DNA from: Antilocapra americana
Lineage: Eukaryota > Chordata > Mammalia > Artiodactyla > Antilocapridae
Assembly: GCA_007570785.1 (NCBI GenBank)
Contig: ML661902.1
Location: 1,535,044-1,599,043 of the forward strand
DNA length: 64,000 nucleotides
Direction of reading: 5' to 3'
Both the position numbers and the translations under genes were made by a program. The notes under the pieces were generated by a model that saw nothing but the letters and a program-made list of their open reading frames with translations, was not told the DNA's origin and did no database searches. Numbering within the stretch: the stretch's first letter is position 1; each line of letters begins with the position of its first letter. Below are positions 43,911 through 56,997 of this stretch, in pieces.

Positions 43911-46900
43911 AAGTCTACTGATGCTTTAACACAGCTATCAAATCTAATTCTTAAAGGAATTCTCAGCTCATTGCACTCATGTGTTTTGTTGAGAAGTTTT
44001 GTTTCTTTGACCCTGATCTAAAGAAATAATTAAGAGTATTAGGAGTTTCACTATATTCCAGAGGTTTCTGACTCTCTAACTCAAACTTTTGGGTTTTCAA
44101 ACATTTTTAAAGATAATGGTTTCTATATTGGCTTGGTACTATGACAGTTGTTATCATAAAGAAATTTCTTTCACTTAAGAGCTTTCAAAATGATTAATCA
44201 TAAAAATAAAAAAATTGTTTCACAAAGATATGCAAAATATTTAATTAGGAATCTATTTAAATTCTTATTTGAGCACTCTCTACATACAATCTTTATAAGA
44301 CTACAACATCTAAGATTTGTGTTTTTTACTCTATTAAAATGGCTGAAAAAGAAAACTGCACCTAAAATTTCAAACCCTATAAAATAAAACATCAATAGAT
44401 AATATTAAAATTTTACTCTTCCAATATTACTCTCTGATTCATTCTCTTTATATACTAACACTGTCACAGTTAAATCACTCTCTATCAAATATAGGAACAG
44501 AATGATACAACATGGGATGAGCCAGATATGATCAGATAACTTTTAATCTATGCAATTGTGGAGCTCATATTAATGAGGGAATTCACGTCAAAAATTAGTA
44601 ACAGGAGGTATCGTACAGATGGATGGCGATAAAAAATTCCAATTTAAGATGAAAGTAGCAGCAATGCAAATTAGTGAAAGTGTAACTTTTGTTCACAAAA
44701 AAATTAAGGTCAAATTGCACAGATTTAGAACTAAGTGTGTTAACTTCAGACATTGTCAGCAGTTTCTTTGGAAACTTCAATCACTCATCTTTCTGAGATT
44801 ATTATGTTTTAGACAAGTGTCATATCCTAAATGTTTTTTTTTCCCCAGTCCTTCTACCTTGACCTGTATATTTGCAGACTCTTTCAACTATTTCCAAATT
44901 AGAATCTCCAATCTAAAAACCCATTTTTAAAGAAAACCATTTGGAAAATAAAGTTCAATGCCTAAAAAGCAGAAATATTCTGTGTGAATGGACAGCCCTG
45001 GACAGAAGATTTTCAATGAGGAAATGAGAGTTCTGAAGCATTTGGGACCAAAGGAAAAGAATATTTCTTCCCAAACATTTCCAGCTTAGAATATGTAGTG
45101 AGGAAACTGGAATTTTCAAAACCTAGAAAAAAAGAGAGAGAAAACATTTTGGCTGATAAGATGTTACTGAATAAAATATTATCTGAAACAAATGTTTAAT
45201 TCAGAAAACACCTGCCAATGTAGATGTGCCCTTCAATAAATATGGCATCTCCATCCTCATTTAACATGTTTCTTAGCAATGAAATGTTGGCATTAAATTT
45301 AAACATAAGTTCAGTATAAAACAGGCATATAGCTATATCTTGTGGACATGGTGTTATAACAGCTAGACCAGGGAGTTTCAATGTTTTGAAGTCACAACAT
45401 TTTTATATTAACACCATTTGGAGATCATAATTAAGTAGTAAGGTGTTTAGCGATATATACAAGAGAATAGTAATCTAACCACAGTGATACTGGTCTTTTG
45501 TTGATAATTTACATAAAAGAAATAATCTGAAAATAGGGCTTTTAATAATATAAAGACAGCAAAGAAGGCCATAAGCAATATAATAATATTTCCATTTTCC
45601 TCTTTACAGTGTGTTTGGTGGATCATGTAAAATATCTTCATAACTGTGGCAAGTGGCAATACACAAGCTATTTGTTTTCTAATGCAACCTTGAATGCCCT
45701 TGAGACAAATGTTATCTTTGTAGAACAGAGGCAATAAATAAATTCAGAGATCTGAATGAAAATGGATTCATTCTTTCATGGATTTACAAATTACATCCCT
45801 CCTAAAAACTTATTATATAAAATAAAGATCTATAATTTCCAATAAAAACAACCAATGGGTATTATACTTGCAAACCATGAAAACTGGCAGACACTATGTA
45901 ACGTTAATTTGAAGGATAATGTAAAAAAAGTCCTGAAACTGGGAAATTGCAATTGTCAAAATAAACAAAACCAGATGCTACCTTGGTTGAAAGAAAAGTT
46001 TCAAGGCACAAGAATACCTTAATTGCGATGACAGTCGTTATACCATATCCTCCAGGTTTGAATTGGATTGAGAGTGAAGAAAATCTTCAGAACTTATTCC
46101 AATATATACATTTATAACCAGAAAGCTGTAACTTAAAGACTCATGCAAATAATTAATGAAGAAAAAGCAATATTTTTTTGAAAATGTATGTATAACAGAA
46201 TACTATTATGATTATTTTATTGAAGAGTTATTATAATAAAGTATTTTGATACAGATGTGTTTCAAGCTTTCACTTGAAACATTTATCTTGTTATGTATCA
46301 GTTTACCAGATCAAATATTTGCTAATATAGATATTAAGAAGATGAGATACTGGTCCGGTAAAATTACATAAGAGAATGGGATGGAGAGGAGATTATGGAA
46401 TTAAACCTCCCTTAAAATGAAGATATCAAGATACAGAGGAAAGACGATCCATGATTTTGATGGCGAATGTAAGCTGGGCCTTGTGCTTACAACTATTCTG
46501 TAATGTCAAAAAGGAAAAGAGGTACTAAACATAGCAGTTCCAAAAGTATTTCCTGTAATACAGTGTTTTCCTAATGTCTGACTCGTGAGTAAAAGGATAA
46601 CAAGGTTCACCCTACTTGTGAAATATTTTAGATTAATGCTTAGATCAATTTTTAACTAATTGAAAGCTATGACTTTAAAAATCTCAATCTAACAATATTT
46701 AACGTTGATTATATTGCTAAATGGATTTCTTGAACTTCATCCAAGAGAGTCTAATTATTGAGACTCTATTTTAAAACTCCTATAGAAGAATATACCCCAA
46801 GAACCAAATATTGTGATGCCCTGAGGGATGTTTTTCCTCCTATTTTGTTGTCACTTTATAACTACAGTATCACATAACAAAATTCTGGTTTGTTAATATC

Positions 46901-47234
46901 TCTAAACATAACTATGCTTCTAAAATACAAAATACATTTTTAATTGATAACAGAAAATTATCTAAATCAAATTCATGATATATATATTCAAAGCATGCTC
47001 AAAATATTACTGGAGTTCTTTGTCATACAAAGGAAGATAGAGTTTGGAATTATTTATTTTAGAACAAATTGTTATATATAAAATATCATGCAATATTGGA
47101 TAATCTCATCATAGGGCTGGGAGAGAAATTACTTTCACTTCCAAACACCATGAGGTAGCTTAGAGTAGATCAAAGCTCTTGCTGAGAAGAATTAGGACAA
47201 GCTATATAACATATAAAGACATAAGCTTGAAGGC
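43911..47234. other. Unassigned AT-rich DNA
   Basis: There are 3.3 kb with no gene and no ruminant-specific repeat visible. An 8-bp inverted repeat (GTTTCAAG/CTTGAAAC) lies at about 46259-46280. Confidence 0.45.
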
Positions 47235-47294
47235 ATTGCCATCTTCTGCATTGGCAGGTGGATTCTTTACCCTCAAACCACTTGGGAAGTCCCC
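47235..47294 (-). mobile_element. Bov-tA SINE fragment (tRNA-like head only)
   Basis: Only about 60 bp of the head remains, in reverse: 'ctgcattggcaggtggattc' to 'ccacttgggaagtccc'. The body and tail are absent, so this is either a severely truncated insertion or a deletion remnant. Confidence 0.75.
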
Positions 47295-47297
47295 AGT

Positions 47298-47353
47298 CTA
47301 TCATTAGATATGTTCTATCATTAGATATGTTCTATCATTAGATATGTTCTATC
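47298..47353. repeat. 17-bp tandem repeat, 3.3 copies
   Basis: CTATCATTAGATATGTT is repeated at 47298-47314, 47315-47331 and 47332-47348 without mismatch, followed by a partial CTATC. It starts 4 bp after a truncated SINE head. Confidence 0.96.
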
Positions 47354-48267
47354 TTTTTGCTGCCTGACAGAGGGTGAGATAAATCCTCTTTAGAATAATA
47401 AAACATAAATTAATTCCTACAATCAAACACAATGTCTAGGATTCAATTAAAAAAAAAAAGTCTTAGTGAAGTAAAGTGTCAAAAGAACAAGTAGGGTAGC
47501 TAATAGAAACAGACCCATAGGTGACACAGTGTCAGAATTTCCAGAATGGAATTAAAGATTAATTGATCAATATGTTCAATAAAGAATAAACCAGATAATC
47601 CTACCATAGAACTGTAATAAATAAAAAAGAATCAAATAAAAATTTTACATGTAAAAATTATAGTAACTTAAATTTATATTTCAAAAGATAGGGTAACTGT
47701 AGTTTGGGAAGAGCTGAAGAAGGGCTTACAGATCTGTTAGCTAGGCCAGTAGAAAATATCTAAAGAACACAAATTATTTAATTGACTATACTCAAATATA
47801 AAATTAAAAATAAAGCATTAATGAAAAATACAGAATATATAGGTGAGTTGTGGTTAAAAAATTCTAATATACACACAATCTGAGAGCCTGAAAGAGTAGA
47901 GGGACAATATTGCAATATTGCAGAGACTTTCAACAAAACTTTTTAAATGCTGGGGGAAAAAAACCGCAAGGACAAATCCAGGATGTCTTATGGACCCAAA
48001 GAAGGTAAAAACAAACAAACAAAAAGATTACACAAGGAAAATCACCAAGTTTCTTCAGCATAAAGCAAACAAAAAAACCATAGACAGTTTAGTCTTAAGA
48101 GTACTTGAAGGATGAAAAAGTCATTCCTTTCAAAGAAGTGAAAAAAGCAATGAAAGCCAGAAGATAATGAAACATCTTTAAAGTGTTAAAGGGAGAAAAG
48201 AACCTACTAAATCAAAATTTTATACCCAGATTAGATATCCTCCAAAACAGTGATGCTATGATAGAAA

Positions 48268-48488
48268 AGCTGACTTATTAGAAAAGACCCTGATGCTGGG
48301 AAAGATTGAGGACAGGAGGAGAAGGGGACGACAGAGGATGAGATGGTTGGATGGCATCACCGACTCGATGGACATGGGTTTGGGTGGACTCTGGGAGTCG
48401 GGGATGGACAGGGAGGTCTGGCATGCTGCAGTTCATGGGGTCGCAATGAGTCGGACATGACTAAGCGACTGAACTGAACTGAACTGAA
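48268..48488 (+). mobile_element. BovB 3' end, short, well conserved
   Basis: It starts within 'gctgacttattagaaaagac' and includes 'gaaggggacgacagaggatg', 'tcaccgactcgatggacat' and the terminal 'ctgaactgaactgaa'. It is closer to the consensus than most copies here, so relatively young. GATAGAAA on both sides (48260-48267 and 48489-48496) is a likely 8-bp TSD. Confidence 0.92.
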
Positions 48489-49261
48489 GATAGAAATACA
48501 AAAACAAACATTTTTCAGAGCAATAGATTCACACTAAAGAAAACCATAAAGTATTTCTTTTAGCAGAATTAAAATAAATCCAGAAGCAGAGAAACGCAGA
48601 GAGGAATGAAGAGCAATGGATAAAGTAATTATGTTTACACACTGAAACAGATAGGAAATCCACAAAAAGAAATAATATGTTTTGTGGTTTATAAAATAGT
48701 TAGAAGTAAATGTGTGACAAAAATATAAAAAGTCAAGAAGTAGGTAAATGGATATAAATTGTTCTATGTATCTTGCATTATCTGGGAAGTAGGTAAGAAC
48801 ACCAATTTGAAATAAATGCTCAAAAAACAAGATGTGAGTTATAATTTCTAAGGTAAGTAATAAAAAAAACTAGTGAAGTTTAATTATCAAGTTAACCAGA
48901 GATTTATGCATGGAGAACATGGATTGCTAAAAACATCTGATTAGTGGAAAATGAGGAAAGGTAGAAAAAGAAAGTTAACATAAAAAGAAACATTTCTAAT
49001 GACTGAATACATCAGGAAGGCAGCAATTTTGAATTTATATACATCTGATAACACTGCTTTAGATTATATGAAACAAAATTAAATTGACAGAAATAGAAGC
49101 AAAATTCACAAAACAAAAATCATATGGCAAGTTCTTAACACACTTCTCTCAATAATAATACAAAAAATAGATACAATATCAGTGGGAATACAGGAGATTT
49201 GAGTATGAAAATAAACACTCACTCTTAATCTGACTTCAAATGTGATAGACTATACATTGAA

Positions 49262-49710
49262 CAGGATTCTCTGCTGACTCGGTGGTATAGAACCTGCCTG
49301 CCAATGCAGGACATGTAAGAGACATAGGTTCAATCCCTTACTCAGGAAGATCGCCTAGCGAGGGAAATGGCAATGCACGCCAATATTCTTGCCAGGGAAA
49401 TCCTATGGACAGAGGAGTCTGGTGGGCTACAGTGCATGCCAAGTCTCCTCAGCCGTGTCTGACTTTTTGTGACCCCACAAACTGTAGCCTGCTAGGCTCC
49501 TCTTCCCATGGGATTCTCCAGGCAAGAAATTGAAGTGGATTGCCATGCCCCCCTCCAGGCGATCTTCCCAATCCAGGGATCAAACCCAGTCTCTTACATC
49601 TTCTGCACTGGCAGGCAGGTTCTTTACCATTAACACCTGGAAGGCCCTGAGCTACAATCCATCAGATTGCAAGAGTTAGATACAACTTAGCATCTAAACA
49701 ACAACAACAA
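49262..49710 (+). mobile_element. Bov-A SINE, outer copy, split by another SINE
   Basis: The head and body run from 'ggattctctgctgactcgg' to 'gtctggtgggctacag' (about 49430). The tail resumes at about 49648 ('gagctacaatccatcag', 'agttagatacaacttagc') and ends in a CAA tail. The gap is exactly one minus-strand Bov-A. Confidence 0.88.
49434..49647 (-). mobile_element. Bov-A SINE nested in the outer SINE
   Basis: It runs in reverse from 'gcatgccaagtctcctcagc' (left, BovB-like end) to 'ttaacacctggaaggcc' (right, tRNA-like head). The flanks TGGGCTACAGT (49423-49433) and TGAGCTACAAT (49648-49658) look like an 11-bp TSD with two changes. Confidence 0.88.
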
Positions 49711-51302
49711 TACACTGGATACTGTCTTCAAATGTTATGGTATATACATTCTTTCAGTTGCACATAAAATATACAACAAAACAGACCACAACCTATCAAT
49801 ATTGAATATATTCAGCAAATTTCAGAGAATTAAAGTCATGGTGTATCCTCTGATCTCATTGCTATTAGATTAGAAACCAAGTTTTTAAAAAGTTAAGTAG
49901 AAAATATAAAGATGTTTGAAAATTAATCAATACATTTTTAAAGAATGAATTAAACTTTTCTAATCTGCAATTTGTATTTATATAAAACCTACAGCAAGTA
50001 ACATACACAATAGTGAAACAAACAAATTCCCCCATGAGACTGGAAAAGAAACAAAGATGTCCATGAGCACTCTTCTGTTTAATAACTACTCAGAGCAATA
50101 AGCAATAAAAGAAATAAGAGATGTAAGGATAGAAAGAGAGAAATAAAAAAAAGAGAGAAATATGATATTATTTGCCAATGATATAACTATATAGTTAAAA
50201 AATCCAAAGGCTTCTATAGTAAAAGAAGATTCATAAACAACTTTAGCAAGGAAACTGGATAAATGGTCAACATAAAAAAAAAACTGTAATTCTACATACC
50301 ATTAACAATTAGAAAATTAAGTTTTAAAAATATACAGAAAATTTGCAATAGCATTCTGAAAAGCAAATGTCAAAGAAAAAAATATAAATTTGCATAAGAC
50401 CTCTACCTACAAAACTATAGGACATTATTGAGAAAAATTAAATAAGACTATAAACACTAGAGATGAAAGGATTTGTGAACAGAATACAATGTTGAAAATA
50501 TAGCATTTCTCCCAAAAATGATATATAGATTCAATGCATCCCCAATCAAAATTATACAAGATATTTTTAAATGTGGAAATCAGCAAGATAATTTTAAATG
50601 CAAAGGGATAAGAAAAGCCTAAATCAGTTTGAAAAAGAATAAATTCAAAGGATACACATTGCTAGAAATCAAGACTAAGTACAAAGTATAGTAATTCAGA
50701 CAGCACAGTGCATAAGGAAACTAAAGGAGAATCTAACTACAGATGTACACATATATCAATACATAGTCGACTTAAGACAAAGGCAATTGCACTGCAATAC
50801 TGAAAGAATTATATTTTCAATAAAGTGTTATTCCAATTGAATATATATAAAGAAAAAATTATAAGTGACTCCTACTCTATAGGATACACAAAAATCACTT
50901 CAAGTTGTCCATAGGTCTAAAAATAAAAGGTTAAAAAATAAGCTCCCTCCCCCCCTCCCTAGTAGGAGTATATTGTCACATTTTTGGGGTAGGTAGAGAT
51001 ATCTTTAACAGGAAACAACATGCACTAAACATAAAAGAAAAGGCCAAATTAAAATTAAGAAAAACACCATTAAGAAAGTGAAAAAGGCATACTATAAAGT
51101 GGAAAACGTTGTTTGCAATACATTGATTTCATGAAGGACATATGCAGAATATACCACGTTCTACAAAACTATAAAAAAGACAGCCAAAAAGAAAAATGGA
51201 CAACAGATATTTCACAATAGCCAGTAAACACAGGGAAAGTGGCCAAATATTATTAGTTTCCAAAGGAGAGTAAATTAAAATTACAATGAGATACCACTAC
51301 AT

Positions 51303-51812
51303 CAGTTCAGTTCAGTTGCTCAGTTGTGTCTGGCTCTTTGTGATCCCATGAACCACAGCACACCAGGCCTCCCTGTCTATCACCAACTCCCGGAGTTCAC
51401 CCAAACTCATGTCCATTGAGTCAGTGATGCCATCCAACTGTCTCATCCTCTGTCGTCCCCTTCTCCTCTTGCCCTCAATCTCTCCCAGCATCAGAGTCTT
51501 TTCAAATGAGTCAGCTCTTGAGTTTAAGCTTCAACATCAGTCCTTCCAATGACATCAAGGACTGATCTCCTTTAGGATGGACTGGTTGGACCTCCTTGCA
51601 GTCCAAGGGACTCTCAAGAGTCTTCTCCAACACCACAGTTCAAAAGCATCAATTCTTCAGCACTCAGCTTTCTTTACAGTCCAACTCTCACATCCATACA
51701 TGCCTACTGGAAAAACCGTAGCCTTGACTAAACGGACCTTTATTGACAAAGTAATGTTTCTGCTTTTTAATATGCTATCTAGGTTGGTCATAACTTTCCT
51801 TCCAAGGAGTTA
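51303..51812 (-). mobile_element. BovB LINE end, minus strand
   Basis: It runs from 'cagttcagttcagttgctc' to 'aactttccttccaaggagt'. A small internal deletion lies near 51520 (the 'cttcacatcaggtggcc' block is missing). It encodes only a C-terminal remnant. It is inserted in the old L1, which resumes at about 51813 ('atggctaaaatg'). Confidence 0.9.
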
Positions 51813-51979
51813 TGGCTAAAATGAAATAGCTAAAATTAAAATAGAATATAGTGAGGATATGAAGCAACATCAGACATTGCTAGCATAAGCATGAAATGGC
51901 ACAACCACTTCAGAAAATTGTTTTGTCATGTCTACCACAGCTGAACATATCTTGTTTCCATTCCCAGGCATACAGTTGA

Positions 51980-52470
51980 CCTCAGGCAGAAAAGTATGCT
52001 GAAAAAGATCCGTAGGGTCAAATCTACTGGTTTGTCCAGTAGTCATGTACAGATGTGACAGTTGGAGCATTAAAAAAGTTGGAGCACTGAAGAATTGATT
52101 CTTTCAAAATGCGGTGCTGGAGAAGACTCTTGAGAGTCTCATGGACAGCAGGGAGATCAAACCAGTCAATCCTAAATGAAATCAACTCTGAATATTCATT
52201 GGAAAGACTGATGCTAAAGCTCCAATACTTTGGCCACCAGATGCAAAGAGCCAACTCATTGGAAAAGACTCTGATGTGGGGAAGGATTGAGGGCAAGAGG
52301 AGAAGGGGGCAGCAAGGATGAGACAGATGGTTGGATGGCATCAGTGACTTAATGGACATGAGTTTGAGCAAACTGTGGGAGATACTGAAGGACAGGGAAG
52401 CCTGGTATCCTGTGTCTATGGGGTTGCAAAGAGTTGAACATGAGTTTAGCAACTGAGCAATGACTGAAAA
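51980..52470 (+). mobile_element. BovB LINE end, plus strand
   Basis: The left edge is approximate ('gaaaagtatgctgaaaaag'). The body has 'gtccagtagtcatgtacaga', 'gcggtgctggagaagactct' and 'gatggttggatggcatcag', with an end near 'gagtttagcaactgagc'. It lies head-on to the minus-strand BovB at 51303-51812, about 170 bp apart. Confidence 0.88.
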
Positions 52471-52691
52471 GTATACTTATATACCCAAAATACATACAAG
52501 ATGAATAAAGCCAAAAATTTGAAGCAACCAATGCCCATCAAAAGTAGTGATAAATTAATTTTGGCATGTACATCTGGTGAAATACTCTGTAGCAATGAAA
52601 ATAAATGAACTGTAATTACATCACCACTGTTCCACAGCATAGGTACAGCAAAGTATATATCATGTGTAACTACTCACATAGAAGTCAACAA

Positions 52692-52947
52692 CAGAGACTT
52701 CCCTGGTGTTCCAGTGGTTAAGAATCTGCCTTGCAATGCAGGGGATGTCGGTTTCATCCTGGTCAAGGAACTAAGATCACATACCACAGAGGAACTAAGA
52801 CCCCACATGCTTTGAAGCCCCATTGCCACAACTAGAAATGCTGTGTGCTGCAACAGACAGTCTGTGTACCACAATGAAAGATCCTGCACGATGCAATGAA
52901 GATCTCTCATGCCACAAATAAGACCAAACATAGCAAAATAATTTTTT
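52692..52947 (+). mobile_element. CHR-type SINE with TSD
   Basis: The head 'gacttccctggtgttccagt' is followed by 'tgccttgcaatgcagggga' and the CHR modules 'gccacaactagaaatgctg' and 'gtaccacaatgaaagatcc', with an A/T-rich end. The direct repeat AAGTCAACAA flanks it (52682-52691 and 52948-52957). Confidence 0.9.
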
Positions 52948-52957
52948 AAGTCAACAA

Positions 52958-53822
52958 TATGAAATCAGTTGGAGGTAATAGGAATCAAAATAGTGATTTC
53001 TTTAGGCCAACAGCAATAAGAAGGGACACAGGTGAACTTTTTATATAGCAAAAGTGCTCTTTTTTGTGAAACCACTGAAGATTACATGGATATGTTGACT
53101 TTGCTCAAATATTCAATAATTTGTACATTTACATTTGTGCATTTAATATGTTTTTTGCTTCAGTGATTTTTTTTTTAACTTACATGGTAGAGAAAACAAG
53201 CTTCAGAAGAAAAGTTCCAGCTTTGTCTTTTCAGGTTCATTACTGACTAGCATTGGGTTTATAATTCTGACTTCCTGAAGACTTGGGTCTTCAATTTCAC
53301 TTACTGCAAAGGGAAGTTAAGAACTTCAGTTGATAACTACTTTTACAATAATAAGTCCAAATGAAAGGCACTATAAAGCACAATAGAATGGTTACGTCCT
53401 CAGAATTTTATGTGTTTGTACTTTCCCCCCTAAAATCTCAAAAGTTATTATATTGACAAGTAATAATCTTTTTGTGTCCTAGCTACACACCCATGAAGTA
53501 AGTACCAAGTGAATAAGATGGAAGTGATAGTACTATCCCATCTCTGAAGTGAGGTAGCATGAACCAAAAACACAGTCAAAGCCATGTGGACTTTTCCTAA
53601 AAGATGGGGACTGACTCAGTACTTGTTTTGAGACATACCTACTCAAACATCACATTTCTACTTTGACCTAATCTACCAAACATAGACTTCTCTAGTCATT
53701 TTCAGAGACTAGTTTTTAGCATCTCCTTCAATGGATAAACCCATGAATATTTGTTTCAGACAAAACACTTTATTCTCCTCAGAACAGTCCCCCCCAACCC
53801 CCGACTCCTTCAAGTCTTTACA
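52958..53822. other. Unassigned DNA
   Basis: No gene or named repeat is seen. A T-run lies at about 53167-53177. Confidence 0.45.
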
Positions 53823-54030
53823 TTTCCAGATGGTGCAGTAGTAAAGAATCCACCTGACAATGCAGGAGACATAGGAAACACGAGTTCAATCCCTAGGTTG
53901 GGAAGACTCCTTGCAGTAGGAAATGGCAATCCACTTCAGTACTCTTGCCTAGAAAATTCCATGGACAGAGGAACCCAGCAGGTTTCAGTCCATATGGTCC
54001 CAAAGAGTTGAACACAACTGAGCACACACC
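53823..54030 (+). mobile_element. Bov-tA/Bov-A SINE
   Basis: It runs from 'atttccagatggtgcagtag' through 'gaatccacctgacaatgcag' to 'gaacacaactgagcacac'. It is full length and diverged. No TSD was seen. Confidence 0.87.
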
Positions 54031-56996
54031 TCGATGTTTTTAATTACATCAGACACAGAGTCTGACTGAGGTGATCGTCAGCACTCAATACCTGAAGACT
54101 GCTTCACTCCCTCCTACCAGGACAGTTAAATTTCCTTTAAAGAGAGAGGATGTGTCCTCCTTGCCCAGAATTCTGACAGCAGCATCAGCAGGAAAGAGAT
54201 GTAGACTGCTTCTTGTTCTTAAAGGAGCTGAAGATTATGGTATCTATATTGAACCATCCATGCAGTGTGAATATTAACAATGCCCCAAATATTAGAAGTA
54301 TTAACAATGCCTCAAAATATCGAGTGGGTGTCCTGATGATAATCCATCTCATCCTGCTCAAAATAAGAGTTGAGACATTTCTGGAAGGACTGATGGGACC
54401 AACCTACCTACATACACTTTAGTTTATCAGGAGTCAAATGACTTCTCTAAGTCAATTCCTAAAGTAACCTGAAACAATCAGAAGACTCGAGGGGATCTAG
54501 TGAGTTAGGATAAAGTGTTATCTACATGATTCTAGCTTCTAGAAATCTCTAGTTTGCCTCAAAAGAGTTTGTAATGCCTTGACTCAAGAAGAGAGCTCTC
54601 ATTTTCTAAGAGTTCTATAGACTAAATCATTAAAATGATCCCTCATTTCCCCCCAATTACAGGCACCAAGCCCTGAATGGAAAGGTGATTTAATTCAAGA
54701 TTACAGCTGTCATGAAATCTAGCTTGGAAAATTTAAGCAAATTTACTTTTCCTAATTTCTAGTTCAATATGTTCTGCCAGGTATTTTCTCAATTGTAAGA
54801 TATTAGCAAAGGACATCAGTGGTGAGACATGAATTATGAGAGCATGGAAGCTCAGAGCTTGAGAGCTTCTACTACCTGGTCTTTTTGGTTCCAGTTTCTC
54901 AGGTATAGCTCTCTACTGTTCTAAGTATTAATATCTTAATTTACCTTAATCACCTTAAATCTCATGTGATTGATATTCTTAGGAGAGCAGTATCTTCTGG
55001 CATAGTTTGAGAAGAAGGCCTAAAATTTAGTTGAAGATGATGAACTGATTTCTCTCTTCCTTTTACCTTTGCTTATCATGTTATCCCTATTTCTTGCATC
55101 TAGTTTTAGATCTATCAACTTTTTCACTGAACTGGAGGAAAATTTTTTATGTACACACACACACAAGGATCCTTCCAGGATGTTACTAGTTGGTTATAAG
55201 GATACATTAAAAGAGATTAAGTTTAACTATATATTCAGAACTAGCCTTTGGAAATATTAGCATTCCACACAGGCCTATGATTTTAAGCCGAGGCATAAAA
55301 CACTCATGAGAAGTTTTACCTCAAATTGGAATGGAATATCCAAATTATTTTGCTTTGGATTATCATGAGGATTCAGTTTAGTGAAATTATTAGACTATGG
55401 ATTTGCCACTATAAAGACAAAGGTCTAGGATTAAGAGTGATTGAAATCTTTCAGGTGTCAAATTCTTGTAAAAACTATTGAGGCAAATAATATTCATGAG
55501 CAACCAAATAGCATTATAGTGTTTCAGCTCAGAATTTTTTTACAACCTATCATTAGTGATAGAAGCACCATCATACAGCAAAATGCTTTTGAAGACAGAT
55601 TATAACTGACTTGAAGAATAAATTATTTATTAGTATTTTGATCCTCACTCAAATCCAATGTAAAGGAAAAGGGATTAAATTGATTTTTGACACCCAAGTT
55701 CCTTTTTGGTTTTCAAATGACTTTTCACTTACCTAGATACTGTGAGTTTCTTCATGCTGTGGACCTTGAATATTGATCTTCATTTAAAAATGTTAAAAGG
55801 ATAACATTCTGAATTATGAATAAAATAAACTTAATTTCAAGCTTCAATTTGAAATTGAAGAGAGTTGAGAAGTGTTGCTTTTAGAAAGAGCAAAGAGGAC
55901 AAGTGAACAATTTAAAAATGGAATGAATGGAATTTTAAAATGCAAATGAGTGAATCATATTTTCCACAGAAGCCAGATGTCCACTTGCTTCTATGTTACA
56001 AATCAGGATAAAGGCTTATTTGTAAGGAAAGGTTTACACCATAAAAACAAAATGATGTTTTTAGAAAAACAGTCTATTGATCCATCTGGTTTCAATGTCT
56101 ATGTAAGAAAAGAAAAAAAAAAGATAGCATTTTGGTTAACTTTACCTCAAGTATCAAGATAAGAGTTGCTAATCTTCCTTCAAAAGGTCAATGAATATGC
56201 GCTACTTTGTATACAAAATTTTTCTGAATGTGCTTCATGAGCATTTTCTTTGAAGAGGAGTTACACTTAAAAAGGATGGAATTTCCAAAAAGGTTAATCA
56301 CTGTTCCTCTCACCCAAACAGCTACATTTAAAAATCATATTGTTTGCAACTTTTAGATAATTAACAAAAGATGCAAGTATGATGAGCTAAAAAGTCAAAC
56401 ATCTTACAAGTAAAGTTTTTGCTTGGTGTAGTCCAATTTGGTAAGTGGATCAGAAACGAACACCCTTGAGACATGAGATGAAGGAGTATAAATGCCAAAA
56501 GTACTTAACCATCAATTATTATTGTAAATATAATCACTTATCTTCAGAAATGAAGATATTAAAAGTCACATACTCCAAGAAAAAGCCATGTTAAAATTAT
56601 ATTAATACTTTAAACATTTTTGCATTTCCTTGGCTGCCTCAGCCTGGGTATTTTTATGAACATAATTGGTGGCCTGTATCTGATCCACTTCACCAAGAAA
56701 ATATCAACAAATAAATTGAGACTTGACAAATATAAAAACAAATATAAATACCATGTTGACAAATATAAAAACCATGTTGAGTCACTGAATTTAACAGTAT
56801 CATATCAGTTGAAAATTTGTGAATGGCAGGGACATAAGAACAGAAATGCATGCAGCCCTATGGTCCTTAAAACCATCCAAAGTCAGCCAAAGTAAATACT
56901 ACAGATCTGCCTCTTTTGAATGTTTCATCTGAATGCTCACTTAGAAATTTCTGCTCCAAATGCCATTACCATTATTTCATTTCTCTGTTATTTAAA
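54031..56996. other. Unassigned AT-rich DNA
   Basis: No gene or ruminant repeat is seen in ~3 kb. It contains a short (CA)n at about 55154-55165, a 19-bp perfect palindrome at 55842-55860, and a duplicated 'gacaaatataaaaac' motif near 56727 and 56758. Confidence 0.45.
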
Positions 56997-56997
56997 A

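Larger units (their letters stand above)
47395..52691 (+). mobile_element. Old HAL1/L1-like element riddled with insertions
   Basis: The left part is HAL1/ORF1-like: 'gctaatagaaacagaccca', 'gaatggaattaaagattaat', 'gtagagggacaatattgc', 'gaaagccagaagataatgaa', 'aaattttatacccagatta'. The right part is ORF2-like and 3'-terminal: 'agattcaatgcatccccaa', 'gagataccactac', 'gccaacaatgccc'-type blocks, 'gaaatactctgtagcaatga'. Pieces are colinear between younger insertions at 48268, 49262, 49434, 51303, 51980 and 52692. It is not coding. One element or two adjacent related ones cannot be distinguished by eye. Confidence 0.65.

Noticed and set aside
47298..47353. Short regularly repeated unit, checked as CRISPR-like
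   Set aside because: The copies are directly head to tail without spacers and the host is a mammal. It is a simple tandem repeat.
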